DNA of 64,000 nucleotides from Hydrogenophaga flava NBRC 102514 (GTDB lineage: Bacteria; Pseudomonadota; Gammaproteobacteria; Burkholderiales; Burkholderiaceae_C): NCBI RefSeq assembly GCF_001571145.1, contig NZ_BCTF01000010.1, positions 96,256-160,255 of the forward strand. Direction: 5' to 3'. Of this stretch, positions 50,473 to 59,503 are shown piece after piece. The notes under the pieces were generated by a model. It was not told where the DNA came from, made no database searches, and saw nothing but the letters and a program-made list of their open reading frames with translations. The number at the start of each line of letters is the position of its first letter. The stretch's first letter is position 1. A program made the position numbers and the translations under genes.

Positions 50473-51051
50473 TCATGAAGTGGCCACCGGCTGCGCCAGC
50501 AGCCAGTCGGCGAAGGCACCGAGGTCGTCGTGCAGCAGGGTGCTGGCCGGCAGCCCGGGCACCAGCGCCGCGTCGGACACACCGACGTCCCGGCGCAGAT
50601 GCCCCGACTTGCCGGTCAGCAGCAGGTGGGTCGGGCAGCCCGCGGCGGCGCCGGCCTGCACATGGCGCAGCGCGTTGCCCGCCACCGGCACCTCGGCGGG
50701 CGGAATGCCAAAACGCTCCGCCACCTGTTCGAACAGGCCGGGCTCCGGCTTGCGGCAGTGACAGGCGTCTTCGGGCGCGTGGGGACAGAAAAAGACCGCC
50801 TCCACCCTCGCGCCGACCGCCGCCAGCGCGCGGTGCATCTTGGCGTGGATGGCGTTGAGCGAGGCCATGTCGAACAGGCCACGGCCGATGCCCGACTGGT
50901 TGGTGGCCAGCACCACACGCCAGCCACCCTGGTTGAGCCGCGCCACGGCCTCCAGCGCGCCGGGCAGCGCCTCCCACTCATCGGGCGAAGCCACGTGGTC
51001 GTCGCGGCTGCGGTTGAGCGTGCCGTCGCGGTCGAGGATCAGCAGTTTCAT
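50473..51051 (-). CDS. gmhB: GmhB-type HAD phosphatase with altered motif IV
   Basis: D-glycero-beta-D-manno-heptose 1,7-bisphosphate 7-phosphatase by context and sequence, needed for ADP-heptose synthesis for LPS. 192 residues. Motif I LDRDGTLN (Asp7, Asp9), motif II LATNQSG and motif III CRKPEPG (Lys101) are intact, as are the zinc ligands of the GmhB loop (Cys89, His91, Cys97, Cys99 in CPHAPEDACHC). Motif IV, normally GD-x3-D, reads GNALRH (Gly125-Asn126...His130), so both acidic residues that position Mg2+ are missing. In the operon between glyS and plsC, as in relatives. Confidence 0.88.
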   Translation of the reverse strand: MKLLILDRDGTLNRSRDDHVASPDEWEALPGALEAVARLNQGGWRVVLATNQSGIGRGLFDMASLNAIHAKMHRALAAVGARVEAVFFCPHAPEDACHCRKPEPGLFEQVAERFGIPPAEVPVAGNALRHVQAGAAAGCPTHLLLTGKSGHLRRDVGVSDAALVPGLPASTLLHDDLGAFADWLLAQPVATS

Positions 51052-51093
51052 GCGGTGCTCCTTCGGAATTCCGGGACGGCCAGATCGTACGGC

Positions 51094-53214
51094 TTAGGCC
51101 GCGAGGCGAGACAGGTCGGCCACGCGGTTCATCGCTTCGTGCAGCGACTTCAGCAGCCCCAGGCGGTTGGCCTTGAGCGCGGCGTCGTCCGCGTTCACCA
51201 TCACGCCGTCGAAGAAGGCGTCCACCGGCGTGCGCAGCGCGGCCAGCGCCTGCAGGCTGGCGGTGTGGTCGCCCGCCTCGAACTGGGCGTTGGCGGCGGG
51301 CACGGTGGCCTGCATCGCGGCGTAGAGGTCTTTTTCAGCGGGCTCCACGAACAGCGCCGGGTTCACCGCAGTGCCCTCGCCTTCCGACTTCTTGAGGATG
51401 TTGCCGATTCGCTTGTTCGCCGCCGCCAGGGCGGGTGCTTCGGGCAGCGCGGCGAAGGCGCGCACGGCCTGCAGGCGCTGGGCCACGTCGGCCAGGCGCT
51501 GCGGGCGCAGGGCCAGCACGGCGTCGACTTCCTGCGCGCTGGCGCCCTGCTCGCGCAGGCCACCTGCGAGGCGGTCGTAGATGAAGTCGGCCAGGGCCGG
51601 CGTGGCATCGCTGATCTTGTCGCCGAATGCCGGCACCGCCGCCGACAGCAGTGCGGTCAGCTCCAGCGGCAGGTCCTTCTCGACGAGCATGCGGATCACG
51701 CCCAGCGCATGGCGGCGCAGCGCGAACGGGTCCTTGTCTCCGGTCGGCAGGTTGCCGATGCCGAACATACCGACCAGCGTTTCCAGCTTGTCGGCCAGCG
51801 CGACCACCACACCGGTCTGGTTGCGCGGCAGTTCGTCGCCAGCGAAGCGCGGGCGGTAGTGGTCTTCGATGGCGAAGGCGATGTCGTCCGACAGGCCGTC
51901 GTGGCGTGCGTAGTAGCCACCCATGATGCCCTGCAGCTCGGGGAACTCGCCCACCATGTCGGTCACGAGGTCGGTCTTGGCCAGACGCGCGGCCAGCAGC
52001 GAGCGCGCCGCCAGCTCGGGGCCACCCAGCTGCAGGCCGATGGTCTCGGCGATGGCGCAGACGCGCTCCATGCGCTCGCCCTGGGTGCCCAGCTTGTTGT
52101 GGTAGACCACCTTGGCCAGGGCCGGCACGCGGCTCTCCAGCGTCTTCTTGCGGTCCTGGTCGAAGAAGAACTTGGCGTCGGCCAGGCGCGGGCGCACCAC
52201 GCGCTCGTTGCCGCCGATCACCGCGCTGGCGTCGTCGGGGCGGATGTTGCTGACCACCAGGAACTGGTTGGTCAGCTTGCCCTGCGCGTCCAGCAACGGG
52301 AAGTACTTCTGGTTGGCCTTCATCGTGAGGATCAGGCACTCCTGCGGCACGTCGAGGAACTGCTTCTCGAACTCGCAGATGAGCACGTTCGGGCGCTCGA
52401 CCAGGGCGGTCACTTCGTCTAACAGCGCGTCGTCTTCAATCGGCTGGCAACCGCCACCCACCTTGGCGGCCGCGGCGGCCAGCTGACGCGCGATCTCGGC
52501 CTTGCGCTCGGCGAACGAAGCGATCACCGCGCCGTCTTTCGCCAGCGTGGCGGCATAGGTGTCGGCGTCGGCCAGCGGCACCGGATCAATGGCTGCCTCG
52601 AAGCGGTGGCCGTGGGTCGTGCGACCCGCCGTCAGACCCAGCGCCTTGACCGGCACCACGTCGGCACCGTGCAGCGCCACCAGGCCGTGGGCCGGACGCA
52701 CGAAGTTCACGCTGCTCCAGCCGGGCAGCTCGCAGTCGGTTTCGAGCTGGTAGCTCATGACCTTGGGGATCGGCAGCTTGGCGATGGCCTCATGGAGCGC
52801 CTTCTGCAGCCCCTCGGCCAGCTCGACGCCGGGCTGCACGCTGTCGAAGAACAGGGCTTCGGCCTTGCCGTCCATGGCGCGCTTCAGACCGGCCACGGCC
52901 GAGGCGTCGGCCCCCAGGCCGGCCAGGCGCTTGAGCAGCGCGGGCGTGGGTGCGCCGCTGGCGTCCAGACCGACGCTGACCGGCATCAGCTTCTGCGACA
53001 CGGCCTTGTCGGCGGCCTTGGCGGCGACGCCGGTCACGTGCGCAGCCAGGCGGCGCGGCGAGGCAAAGGGCGTCACCACGGCTTCGGCCGCGGCCAGGCC
53101 CTGGGCCCTGAGTTGTTCGGCCAGCACGCCGGCAAACGCATCACCCAGCTTCTTGAGCGCCTTGGGCGGCAGCTCTTCCACAAACAGTTCGACGAGCAGA
53201 TTCTTCGTTGTCAT
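51094..53214 (-). CDS. glyS: Glycine--tRNA ligase beta subunit
   Basis: The beta subunit of heterotetrameric glycyl-tRNA synthetase, which charges tRNA-Gly together with GlyQ. 706 residues, usual length ~690-700. The N-terminal LLVELFVEELPPKALKKL is the family hallmark, the centre has VALADKLETLVGMFGIG and DPFALRRHALGVIRML, and the C-terminus has a DALR-like anticodon-binding region (FFDGVMVNADD). The ATG at 53214 starts MTTKNLLVEL. It follows glyQ by 16 bases. Confidence 0.96.
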   Translation of the reverse strand: MTTKNLLVELFVEELPPKALKKLGDAFAGVLAEQLRAQGLAAAEAVVTPFASPRRLAAHVTGVAAKAADKAVSQKLMPVSVGLDASGAPTPALLKRLAGLGADASAVAGLKRAMDGKAEALFFDSVQPGVELAEGLQKALHEAIAKLPIPKVMSYQLETDCELPGWSSVNFVRPAHGLVALHGADVVPVKALGLTAGRTTHGHRFEAAIDPVPLADADTYAATLAKDGAVIASFAERKAEIARQLAAAAAKVGGGCQPIEDDALLDEVTALVERPNVLICEFEKQFLDVPQECLILTMKANQKYFPLLDAQGKLTNQFLVVSNIRPDDASAVIGGNERVVRPRLADAKFFFDQDRKKTLESRVPALAKVVYHNKLGTQGERMERVCAIAETIGLQLGGPELAARSLLAARLAKTDLVTDMVGEFPELQGIMGGYYARHDGLSDDIAFAIEDHYRPRFAGDELPRNQTGVVVALADKLETLVGMFGIGNLPTGDKDPFALRRHALGVIRMLVEKDLPLELTALLSAAVPAFGDKISDATPALADFIYDRLAGGLREQGASAQEVDAVLALRPQRLADVAQRLQAVRAFAALPEAPALAAANKRIGNILKKSEGEGTAVNPALFVEPAEKDLYAAMQATVPAANAQFEAGDHTASLQALAALRTPVDAFFDGVMVNADDAALKANRLGLLKSLHEAMNRVADLSRLAA

Positions 53215-53230
53215 TCCGGTGCTCTCCCGC

Positions 53231-54136
53231 TCAGGCGGCTTTCTTTTCAATCTGCGCCACCCACTCGCGCGGCGCCATGGGGAAGCCCAGGCGTTCGCGG
53301 CTCTCGTAGTAACTCTGCGCCACGGCGCGCGCCAGGTTGCGGATGCGACCGATGTAGGCGGCGCGTTCGGTCACGCTGATGGCGCCGCGGGCGTCCAGCA
53401 GGTTGAAGCTGTGCGCGCACTTGAGCACCTGCTCATAAGCTGGCAGCGCCAGCTGCTGCTCCATCAGGTGTTTGGCCTGCTTCTCGTGGGCGTTGAAAGC
53501 GGTGAACAGGAAGTCGGCGTCGCTGTGCTCGAAGTTGTAGGCCGACTGCTCTTTCTCGTTCTGCAGGTAAACGTCGCCATAGCTCATGGTCTCGGTCCAC
53601 TTGAGGTTGTAGACGTTGTCCACGCCCTGCAGGTACATCGCCAGGCGCTCCAGGCCGTAGGTGATTTCGCCGGTCGCGGGCTTGCAGTCGATGCCGCCCA
53701 CCTGTTGGAAGTAGGTGAACTGGGTGACTTCCATGCCGTTGAGCCAGACCTCCCAACCCAGGCCCCAGGCGCCCAGCGTAGGGTTCTCCCAGTCGTCCTC
53801 GACGAAACGGATGTCGTTCTTCTTCAGGTCGAAACCCAGCGCTTCGAGCGAGCCCAGGTACAGCTCCAGGATGTTGGCCGGCGCGGGTTTGAGCACCACC
53901 TGGTACTGGTAATAGTGCTGCAGGCGGTTGGGGTTCTCGCCGTAGCGGCCGTCCTTGGGGCGGCGGCTGGGCTGCACGTAGGCCGCTTTCCACGGCTCCG
54001 GGCCGATGGCGCGCAGGAAGGTGGCCGTGTGGCTGGTGCCGGCGCCGACCTCCATGTCGTAGGGCTGGAGCAGGGCGCAGCCTTGCTTGTCCCAGTAGGA
54101 CTGCAGGGTCAGGATGATTTGCTGGAAGGTCAACAT
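53231..54136 (-). CDS. glyQ: Glycine--tRNA ligase alpha subunit
   Basis: Catalytic subunit forming glycyl-adenylate. 301 residues: [27 protein letters not shown] at the start in outline, [25 protein letters not shown] (class II motif 2 region), and [19 protein letters not shown] with [13 protein letters not shown] (motif 3). All are family-typical and length is normal. It sits between lnt and glyS. A -10-like TAAAAT lies about 90 bases upstream, overlapping the lnt stop. Confidence 0.97.
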   Translation of the reverse strand: MLTFQQIILTLQSYWDKQGCALLQPYDMEVGAGTSHTATFLRAIGPEPWKAAYVQPSRRPKDGRYGENPNRLQHYYQYQVVLKPAPANILELYLGSLEALGFDLKKNDIRFVEDDWENPTLGAWGLGWEVWLNGMEVTQFTYFQQVGGIDCKPATGEITYGLERLAMYLQGVDNVYNLKWTETMSYGDVYLQNEKEQSAYNFEHSDADFLFTAFNAHEKQAKHLMEQQLALPAYEQVLKCAHSFNLLDARGAISVTERAAYIGRIRNLARAVAQSYYESRERLGFPMAPREWVAQIEKKAA

Positions 54137-54224
54137 GGTCGGGTGCCGACGACGGGCCGGTCGGCAAGGTGATGCGGTGTGTGGCGCAGCGCCGGCTTCA
54201 TCGGCGAACTGCGCGAAACCGGTG

Positions 54225-54230
54225 ATTTTA
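54225..54230 (-). promoter_or_regulatory. -10-like hexamer TAAAAT upstream of glyQ
   Basis: TAAAAT on the minus strand, overlapping the TAA stop of lnt, gives glyQ a leader of about 85 bases. The flanking GTAAAATCACCGG resembles a promoter often seen before glyQ in related bacteria (memory, not checked). No clear -35. It could allow glyQS expression independent of lnt. Confidence 0.3.
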
Positions 54231-56066
54231 CGGGGCGGGGCGTGCCTCGCCGCCCCCGCCGCGGACCGGCCGGCGGGCCCCGGCCTTGCGGACCAGCAGC
54301 GCGAGCGCTACCACGGCCAGACACAGCCCCCAGACCGGCCCCTGCCCCCAGCGCGAGGCCCAGCTGGCATAGGGCGTCATTCCCGTGCGGCCCTGCACCG
54401 TCGCCTCCAGCCGGTCGCGCACCATCCGCGGCAGTCGCTGCGTCACCACGCCGCGGTGGTCGATGGCGGCGGTGGCGCCGGTGTTGGTGGCGCGCAGCAT
54501 CGGGCGGCCCAGTTCCATCGCCCGCAGGCGCGAGATCTGCAGGTGCTGGTCGATCGCCACGGTGTCGCCGAACCAGCCGATGTTGCTCAGGTTGACCAGC
54601 ACCGTGGGTGCCACGGCCGGATCGGCGAACGAGGCCGCCAGCTCTCCGCCGAACAGGTCCTCGTAACAGATGTTGGGTGCCACGCGCTGGCCCGCCCAGT
54701 TCCAGCCCGGCTGCGCCAGCTCGCCTCGCGCGAAGTCGCCCAGCGGGATGTGCATGAGGTCGGTGAACCAGCGGAACAGCGGCGGAATGAACTCGCCGAA
54801 GGGCACCAGATGGTGCTTGCTGTAGCGGTAGAAGCGCTCATCCGGGAAGCCCCCGTCGCGGCCCTTGAGCATGTCGGCCGACAGGCCCCAGGCCGAGTTG
54901 GTGTAGCCCGACTCCATCGAGCCCAGCGGAATGCCCACCATCACGCCCAGGCCCGGCGACCCCACCGGGGCCGACGACTCGATGAAGCCGAACAGCGGCT
55001 CCCAGAACTCCGGCCCCAGCTGCTGCGGCAGCACCGGCACGGCCGTCTCGGGCGCCACGACCAGGTCCGGGCCGGCGCCGGCCCGCTTCGCGCGCGCCGC
55101 CTCGGCGATCTGCGCCGGGTACCAGGACAGCGCCGTGGCGACGCCGGTGCCGGTCTCGAACTTTTCGTTCTGCGGGATGTTGCCCTGCAGCAGCCAGACG
55201 CGCAGCGGCCCCGCGTCGCCCGTGCCGCGCAGGCCGGCGTCGCGCCAGTGCCCGCCCAGCACCACGCTCAGCAACAAGGCCAGGGCGACGGCGCCCGCGC
55301 CCACCTGGCCCAGGGTGGTGGTCCAGTGGCGAACCGGCGGCTGCAGGCGCCCGCCGATCCGGCGCACGTTGGGAAACAGCCGCCGCAGCAGCCCGCCCCA
55401 CACCGCCGGCACCAGCAGCGCCAGCGCGTAGGCCAGCAGCGCGGCGATCAGGCCCATGCCGTAGACACCGACCCAGGGCGCCCAGGCGGCCATCAGGTCC
55501 GCCTGCGCATAACCGCCAGCGCCCCAGGGCAGACCGGTGAGCCAGCGGCCACGCACCAGCTCGGCCAGGGTCCACAGCGCGGCGAACAGCAGCGCCTGCA
55601 GCCAGCGCGGCCGTGGCGCCCAGGCGCACAGCGCCCACGCCGCCAGCCCGTAGAACAGCGCCAGCGCGCCGGACAGCGCCGCCACGGCGAGCACCGCCAT
55701 CCACGAGGCCAGGCCCCCGTAGGTGTGCATCGACACATACAACCACCAGAGGCTGCCGGCCAGCCAGACCCAGGCGAACACCCAGCCGCGCCAGAAGCCC
55801 TGGCCGTTGCGGTGGGCGTGGCGCAGCGCAAACACCAGCAGGGCCAGCGAGACGATCTGCAGCCAGCCCGACGGCGCCCCGGCCACCACACCGGGCGGCG
55901 CCCAGGCCTGCCAGGGCCACGCGAGCGAGGCGGCCTGCAGGACACCGCCCAGCACGCAGACCAGGAACCAGAACACGCCCGAGCCCCGCGCCGGGCGACC
56001 GGGCGGCAGGCCCGTCAACGGGGACAGACTGGAGGGCGTGTGCAGGTTGCCGAACAGGCTGCGCAT
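54228..56066 (-). CDS. lnt: Apolipoprotein N-acyltransferase
   Basis: The inner-membrane enzyme adding the third acyl chain to lipoproteins, needed for release of outer-membrane lipoproteins, such as the three paralogues and the DUF1800 lipoprotein in this window. 612 residues against ~510 in E. coli; the extra length is mainly at the two ends and in a linker near residue 230. N-terminal multi-spanning region, then the carbon-nitrogen hydrolase domain with the catalytic triad: Glu in [12 protein letters not shown], Lys in [15 protein letters not shown], Cys in [11 protein letters not shown]. It follows corC by 16 bases. Confidence 0.95.
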   Translation of the reverse strand: MRSLFGNLHTPSSLSPLTGLPPGRPARGSGVFWFLVCVLGGVLQAASLAWPWQAWAPPGVVAGAPSGWLQIVSLALLVFALRHAHRNGQGFWRGWVFAWVWLAGSLWWLYVSMHTYGGLASWMAVLAVAALSGALALFYGLAAWALCAWAPRPRWLQALLFAALWTLAELVRGRWLTGLPWGAGGYAQADLMAAWAPWVGVYGMGLIAALLAYALALLVPAVWGGLLRRLFPNVRRIGGRLQPPVRHWTTTLGQVGAGAVALALLLSVVLGGHWRDAGLRGTGDAGPLRVWLLQGNIPQNEKFETGTGVATALSWYPAQIAEAARAKRAGAGPDLVVAPETAVPVLPQQLGPEFWEPLFGFIESSAPVGSPGLGVMVGIPLGSMESGYTNSAWGLSADMLKGRDGGFPDERFYRYSKHHLVPFGEFIPPLFRWFTDLMHIPLGDFARGELAQPGWNWAGQRVAPNICYEDLFGGELAASFADPAVAPTVLVNLSNIGWFGDTVAIDQHLQISRLRAMELGRPMLRATNTGATAAIDHRGVVTQRLPRMVRDRLEATVQGRTGMTPYASWASRWGQGPVWGLCLAVVALALLVRKAGARRPVRGGGGEARPAP

Positions 56067-56082
56067 GGGCCGGAGGGGGTGT

Positions 56083-56949
56083 TCAGGCGCCTGCGGGCAC
56101 CGGCATCACCTTGAACCACTTCACCGCGCCGCCCTTGGTGTGCAGCACGACAAAGCGCAGGCTGTCGAGCTCGTGCATCTCGCCGCGCTTGGGCACGTGG
56201 CCCATGGTGTGGGCGATCAGGCCGCCGATGGTGTCGAAGCCGTCCTCGGCCAGCTTCAGGCCGAAGGACTCGTTGATGCGCTCGATGGCGGTGTCACCGC
56301 TCACGCGCCAGGTGCCGTCGGCCAGGGCAAAGATGTCGCCGTCGTCTTCGGCCACATCGAACTCGTCCTCGATCTCGCCGACGATTTCCTCCAGCACGTC
56401 CTCGATGGTGATGAGCCCGGCCACACGGCCGAACTCGTCGATGACGATGGCCAGGTGGTTGCGGTTGCCGCGGAACTCGCGCAGCAGGTCGTTCAACCCT
56501 TTGCTCTCGGGCACGAAGGTGGCCGGGCGCAGCAGGGCACGGATGTTGAGCTCGGGCGCCCGCTGCAGTTTGAGCAGGTCCTTGGCCAGCAGGATGCCGA
56601 TGATGTTCTCGCGTTCGCCCTCATAGACCGGGAAGCGCGAGTGCGCGGTGCCGATGACCAGGTGCAACAGCTCGTCGAACGGTGCGTCGATGTCGAGCAC
56701 GTCCATGCGCGGGGCCGCCACCATCACGTCGCCCGCACTCATGTCGGCGATGCGGATCACGCCTTCGAGCATGACGCGCGATTCGGCGTTGATGATGTCG
56801 TTGTCCTCGGCCTCGGCGAGCGTCTCGATCAGCTCGTCCTTGGAGTCGGGCCCGGGGTGGATGAATTCCGCGAGCTTTTGCAGGAATCCACGCTTGTCTT
56901 CATGCCGCAGGCTGCGCTGCGGCCCCGTACTGGGGGGGTTGTCGGCCAC
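56083..56949 (-). CDS. corC: CorC/HlyC family protein with CBS domains
   Basis: A 288-residue cytosolic protein with two CBS domains (VMVAAPRMDVLDIDAPFDE... and the following repeat, residues ~50-180) and the CorC_HlyC transporter-associated domain (ADGTWRVSGDTAIERINE, residues ~205-285). Such proteins take part in Mg2+/Co2+ efflux. First gene of corC-lnt-glyQ-glyS-gmhB-plsC-ygjP, the standard order in the group. The frame is open to 57003 (GTG), but that part overlaps a GC-rich repeat remnant region; I prefer GTG 56949 (VADNPPST). Neither has a good binding site. Confidence 0.9.
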   Translation of the reverse strand: MADNPPSTGPQRSLRHEDKRGFLQKLAEFIHPGPDSKDELIETLAEAEDNDIINAESRVMLEGVIRIADMSAGDVMVAAPRMDVLDIDAPFDELLHLVIGTAHSRFPVYEGERENIIGILLAKDLLKLQRAPELNIRALLRPATFVPESKGLNDLLREFRGNRNHLAIVIDEFGRVAGLITIEDVLEEIVGEIEDEFDVAEDDGDIFALADGTWRVSGDTAIERINESFGLKLAEDGFDTIGGLIAHTMGHVPKRGEMHELDSLRFVVLHTKGGAVKWFKVMPVPAGA

Positions 56950-57020
56950 TGGGGAGAGGGGGTGGTTGAAACAGCGGTAAAGGATACCGCAAGGCCGTGA
57001 CACCGGCCAGACGCTGCGTC

Positions 57021-57035
57021 AGCGGCGCAGGGGGG
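57021..57035. repeat. Copy of the 15-mer found at 22289-22303
   Basis: AGCGGCGCAGGGGGG ends one base before the GNAT gene stop at 57036, and the copy at 22289-22303 ends 14 bases before a leftward gene stop. Both look like the tail of the GC-rich intergenic element. Confidence 0.4.
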
Positions 57036-57713
57036 TCACTTCATCCGGTCGCGCGAGTCGCGCACGCCCTGGCGGATTTCCTGCAGCAGGGCCAGCGCGT
57101 CCCAGAAGTTCTTGGCCTGGGCCTTGAGCTGGTAATTGGTCAGGGCCAGTTGCTCGTCGATGAGCTCGGTGACGCGGGAGTCGAAGTCCGCGGGCGGCAG
57201 GCGCAGGTGCGCTTCAGCCTCGGGGCCATCGCGCTCGATCGAAGCGCCTGCCTTGCGTGCGATGCGCAGCATGGCGGTGTTTTCGGACAGCGCGTGGATG
57301 AACAGCTGGTTCACGCCTTCATTGCGCGCGTGCATCACGGCGCGCTCGAACAGGCGGCTGCCATACCCGCGGCCCCGGGCAGATTTCGACACCGAGACAC
57401 CAAACTCGGCGCAGCTGGCGCAGCTCGGGTCGACCGAATAGGCCAGGTGCGCCATGGCGATCAGTTCCAGCTTGCGGTTGAAGATGCCAAACAGCTCGTC
57501 GCGGCCGAAGTTGAGCTTGTCTACGTAACGGGCGATCTGCTCGTCGTTGGCGGAGTAGCCGAAACGAAGGTAGCGGTCATGGGGCGTCAGCGCCAGCAGG
57601 TGTGCCTGGATGCTCGCCGCATGGGAGCGGCCGATGGAGCGAATCGGAACCGCGGCGCTGGCGGCCGTTGGTGTGCGTTCCGGTGCGGGGGTGGCGGTGG
57701 CGTCGTTCGACAT
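57036..57713 (-). CDS. GNAT family N-acetyltransferase
   Basis: A 225-residue protein with a GNAT domain (residues ~25-165): HLAYSVDPSCASCAEFGVSV for beta-4 and the acetyl-CoA loop SARGRGYGSRLFERAVMHA (Q/R-x-x-G-x-G/A) at about residues 112-130, followed by FIHALSENTAMLRIARKAG. The last 60 residues are a separate helical tail. The first 20 are Ala/Thr/Pro-rich. The substrate is unknown. The promoter has TACATT six bases before the ATG, and an AGGGTTTTCCCT inverted repeat just upstream. Confidence 0.88.
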   Translation of the reverse strand: MSNDATATPAPERTPTAASAAVPIRSIGRSHAASIQAHLLALTPHDRYLRFGYSANDEQIARYVDKLNFGRDELFGIFNRKLELIAMAHLAYSVDPSCASCAEFGVSVSKSARGRGYGSRLFERAVMHARNEGVNQLFIHALSENTAMLRIARKAGASIERDGPEAEAHLRLPPADFDSRVTELIDEQLALTNYQLKAQAKNFWDALALLQEIRQGVRDSRDRMK

Positions 57714-57719
57714 GGCGTG

Positions 57720-57725
57720 AATGTA
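57720..57725 (-). promoter_or_regulatory. -10-like hexamer TACATT, 6 bases before the GNAT start
   Basis: TACATT-CACGCC-ATG and no ribosome binding site. The inverted repeat AGGGTTTTCCCT at 57726-57737 touches the hexamer. Confidence 0.45.
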
Positions 57726-57737
57726 AGGGTTTTCCCT
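57726..57737. promoter_or_regulatory. Inverted repeat AGGGTTTTCCCT next to the GNAT promoter
   Basis: Four-base arms AGGG/CCCT around TTTT, extended by TA on both sides with one extra base. It lies at about -13 to -30 of the predicted leaderless transcript, where a DNA-binding protein would interfere with RNA polymerase. Its form recalls the palindrome at 43773-43786 (AGGG-x4-CCCT in both). Confidence 0.35.
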
Positions 57738-57789
57738 GTATCAACAAGGTCGTGCGGCTCTAAACCCCGGAAACGCCCGATGGACGGTG

Positions 57790-58263
57790 TCAGACCGGCA
57801 AGGCGGTGGTGCTCTTGACCCGGTCCATCACGAAACTGGTCTTGCAATCCTGCACCGAGGGGTGGCGCAGCAGCACGTCCATCATGAAGCGCGAGTAGGC
57901 GGCCATGTCGGCCACCACCAGGCGCAGCAGGAAGTCCATCTCGCCGGTCAGCGCAGCGCACTCCACCACCTCGGGCCAGCCCATCACGCTGGCGCGGAAC
58001 TCGTCCATGGGGTTGCGCTTGGCCGCACCGCTGTGTTTTTCCAGCCGCACATTCACCCAGGCGGTCAGGCCCAGCCCCACCGCCTCCGGTTTGACCAGCG
58101 CGACGTAACGGGCGATCACCCCGGTTTCTTCGAGCCGACGGACCCGGCGCAGCACCGCGCTCGGCGACAGGCCCACCGCCTCGGCGATCTGGTCGTAGGT
58201 GGCGCGGCCGTCGGCCTGAAGGCTGCGCAGGATGTGGCGATCGAGCTTGTCCAGTGCTTGCAT
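57790..58263 (-). CDS. Lrp/AsnC family transcriptional regulator
   Basis: A 157-residue Lrp-type regulator: N-terminal helix-turn-helix RATYDQIAEAVGLSPSAVLR (residues ~22-41) and a C-terminal RAM/ligand domain (WPEVVECAALTGEMDFLLRL). It diverges from hppD with 118 bases between the starts and two matching operator-like repeats between them, so it most probably controls hppD and itself, perhaps with tyrosine or phenylalanine as effector (inference). CAGAAT lies seven bases before the ATG; that hexamer is inside the first repeat, fitting autorepression. Confidence 0.92.
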   Translation of the reverse strand: MQALDKLDRHILRSLQADGRATYDQIAEAVGLSPSAVLRRVRRLEETGVIARYVALVKPEAVGLGLTAWVNVRLEKHSGAAKRNPMDEFRASVMGWPEVVECAALTGEMDFLLRLVVADMAAYSRFMMDVLLRHPSVQDCKTSFVMDRVKSTTALPV

Positions 58264-58270
58264 GCACAAC

Positions 58271-58276
58271 ATTCTG
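58271..58276 (-). promoter_or_regulatory. -10-like hexamer CAGAAT, 7 bases before the Lrp-type start
   Basis: CAGAAT-GTTGTGC-ATG on the minus strand, inside operator repeat 1; no ribosome binding site. Confidence 0.35.
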
Positions 58277-58331
58277 CAGGAATCATGCAATCCGGACCAG
58301 TGGTGCGCCCCATTTTGCAGTGATCGTGCGA
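58271..58331. promoter_or_regulatory. Two direct-repeat operators, 41 bp apart, for the Lrp-type regulator
   Basis: ATTCTGCAGGAATCATGCAA (58271-58290) and ATTTTGCAGTGATCGTGCGA (58312-58331) match at 15 of 20 positions. Each is itself a TGCA-N7-TGC(A/G) inverted repeat. The 41-base period is close to four helical turns, so bound dimers would face the same side. Site 1 covers the predicted -10 of the regulator; site 2 ends 11 bases before the TACAGT -10 of hppD (58343-58348). Confidence 0.65.
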
Positions 58332-58381
58332 CCCTGCGCTTCTACAGTGGCGCATTCAGTCCGATCACACAGGAGACCACC

Positions 58382-59503
58382 ATGAACGCCAGCCTGCCCG
58401 CTTCCGCAACGACCGCCCTGAGCACCTGGGACAACCCCATGGGCACGGACGGTTTCGAGTTCATCGAATACGCCGCACCGGATCCGGCGGCCATGGGTGC
58501 GCTGTTCGAGCGCATGGGCTTCAAGCCGATCGCCAAGCACCGCCACAAGAACGTGACGCTGTACCGCCAGGGCGGCATCAACTTCATCATCAACGCCGAG
58601 CCCGACAGCTTCGCTCAGCGCTTCGCCCGTCTGCACGGCCCCAACGTCTGCGCCATCGCCTTCCGAGTGCAGGACGCCAAGGCCGCCTATGAACGAGCCA
58701 TCAGCCTGGGCGCCTGGGGCTACGCCAACGCCGCCGGCCCGGGCGAGCTGAACATCCCGGCCATCAAGGGCATCGGCGACTCCATCATCTATTTCATCGA
58801 CCGCTGGCGCGGCAAGAACGGTGCCCAGGAAGGCGACATCGGGAACATCGGCTTCTACGACGTGGACTTCTACCCGCTGCCCGGCGCCGAGCTGAACCCG
58901 GTGGGCCACGGCCTGACCGTCATCGATCACCTGACGCACAACGTGCACCGCGGCCGCATGGCCGAGTGGGCTGGCTTCTACGAGCGCCTGTTCAACTTCC
59001 GCGAGGTGCGCTATTTCGACCTGGAAGGCCAGCAGACCGGCATCAAGAGCAAGGCCATGACCAGCCCCTGCGGCAAGATCCGCATCCCGATCAACGAGGA
59101 AGGCAACGACAAGGCCGGCCAGATCCAGGAGTACCTGGACCGCTACCAGGGCGAGGGCATCCAGCACATCGCGCTGGCCTCGACCAACCTGTACGACACG
59201 GTGGACGCGCTGCAGATGGAAGGCCTGAAGCTGCTGAACACCAGCGAGACCTACTACGAGCTGCTGCCCAAGCGCATCCCGAACCACGGCGAGGACATCG
59301 AGGCGCTCAAGGCCCGCAACATCCTGGTCGACGGCGCGCCGGGCGAGCTGCTGCTGCAGATCTTCAGCGAAAACCAGCTCGGGCCGATCTTCTTCGAGTT
59401 CATCCAGCGCAAGGGCAACCAGGGTTTCGGCGAGGGCAACTTCAAGGCCCTGTTCGAGACCATGGAGCTGGACCAGGTGCGCCGCGGCGTGCTCAAGGGC
59501 TGA
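58382..59503 (+). CDS. hppD: 4-hydroxyphenylpyruvate dioxygenase
   Basis: A non-heme iron dioxygenase converting 4-hydroxyphenylpyruvate to homogentisate in tyrosine catabolism. 373 residues, two vicinal-oxygen-chelate domains. Iron ligands: His in TVIDHLTHNVHRG (near 182), His in GIQHIALAS (near 262) and Glu in PIFFEFIQRKG (near 341); the C-terminal gate helix GNFKALFETMELDQVRRG is present. ATG at 58382 with CAGGAGACC upstream; TACAGT (58343-58348) is the likely -10. Its homogentisate dioxygenase partner is not in the window. The 3' end overlaps the convergent lipase gene by 11 bases. Confidence 0.96.
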   Translation: MNASLPASATTALSTWDNPMGTDGFEFIEYAAPDPAAMGALFERMGFKPIAKHRHKNVTLYRQGGINFIINAEPDSFAQRFARLHGPNVCAIAFRVQDAKAAYERAISLGAWGYANAAGPGELNIPAIKGIGDSIIYFIDRWRGKNGAQEGDIGNIGFYDVDFYPLPGAELNPVGHGLTVIDHLTHNVHRGRMAEWAGFYERLFNFREVRYFDLEGQQTGIKSKAMTSPCGKIRIPINEEGNDKAGQIQEYLDRYQGEGIQHIALASTNLYDTVDALQMEGLKLLNTSETYYELLPKRIPNHGEDIEALKARNILVDGAPGELLLQIFSENQLGPIFFEFIQRKGNQGFGEGNFKALFETMELDQVRRGVLKG

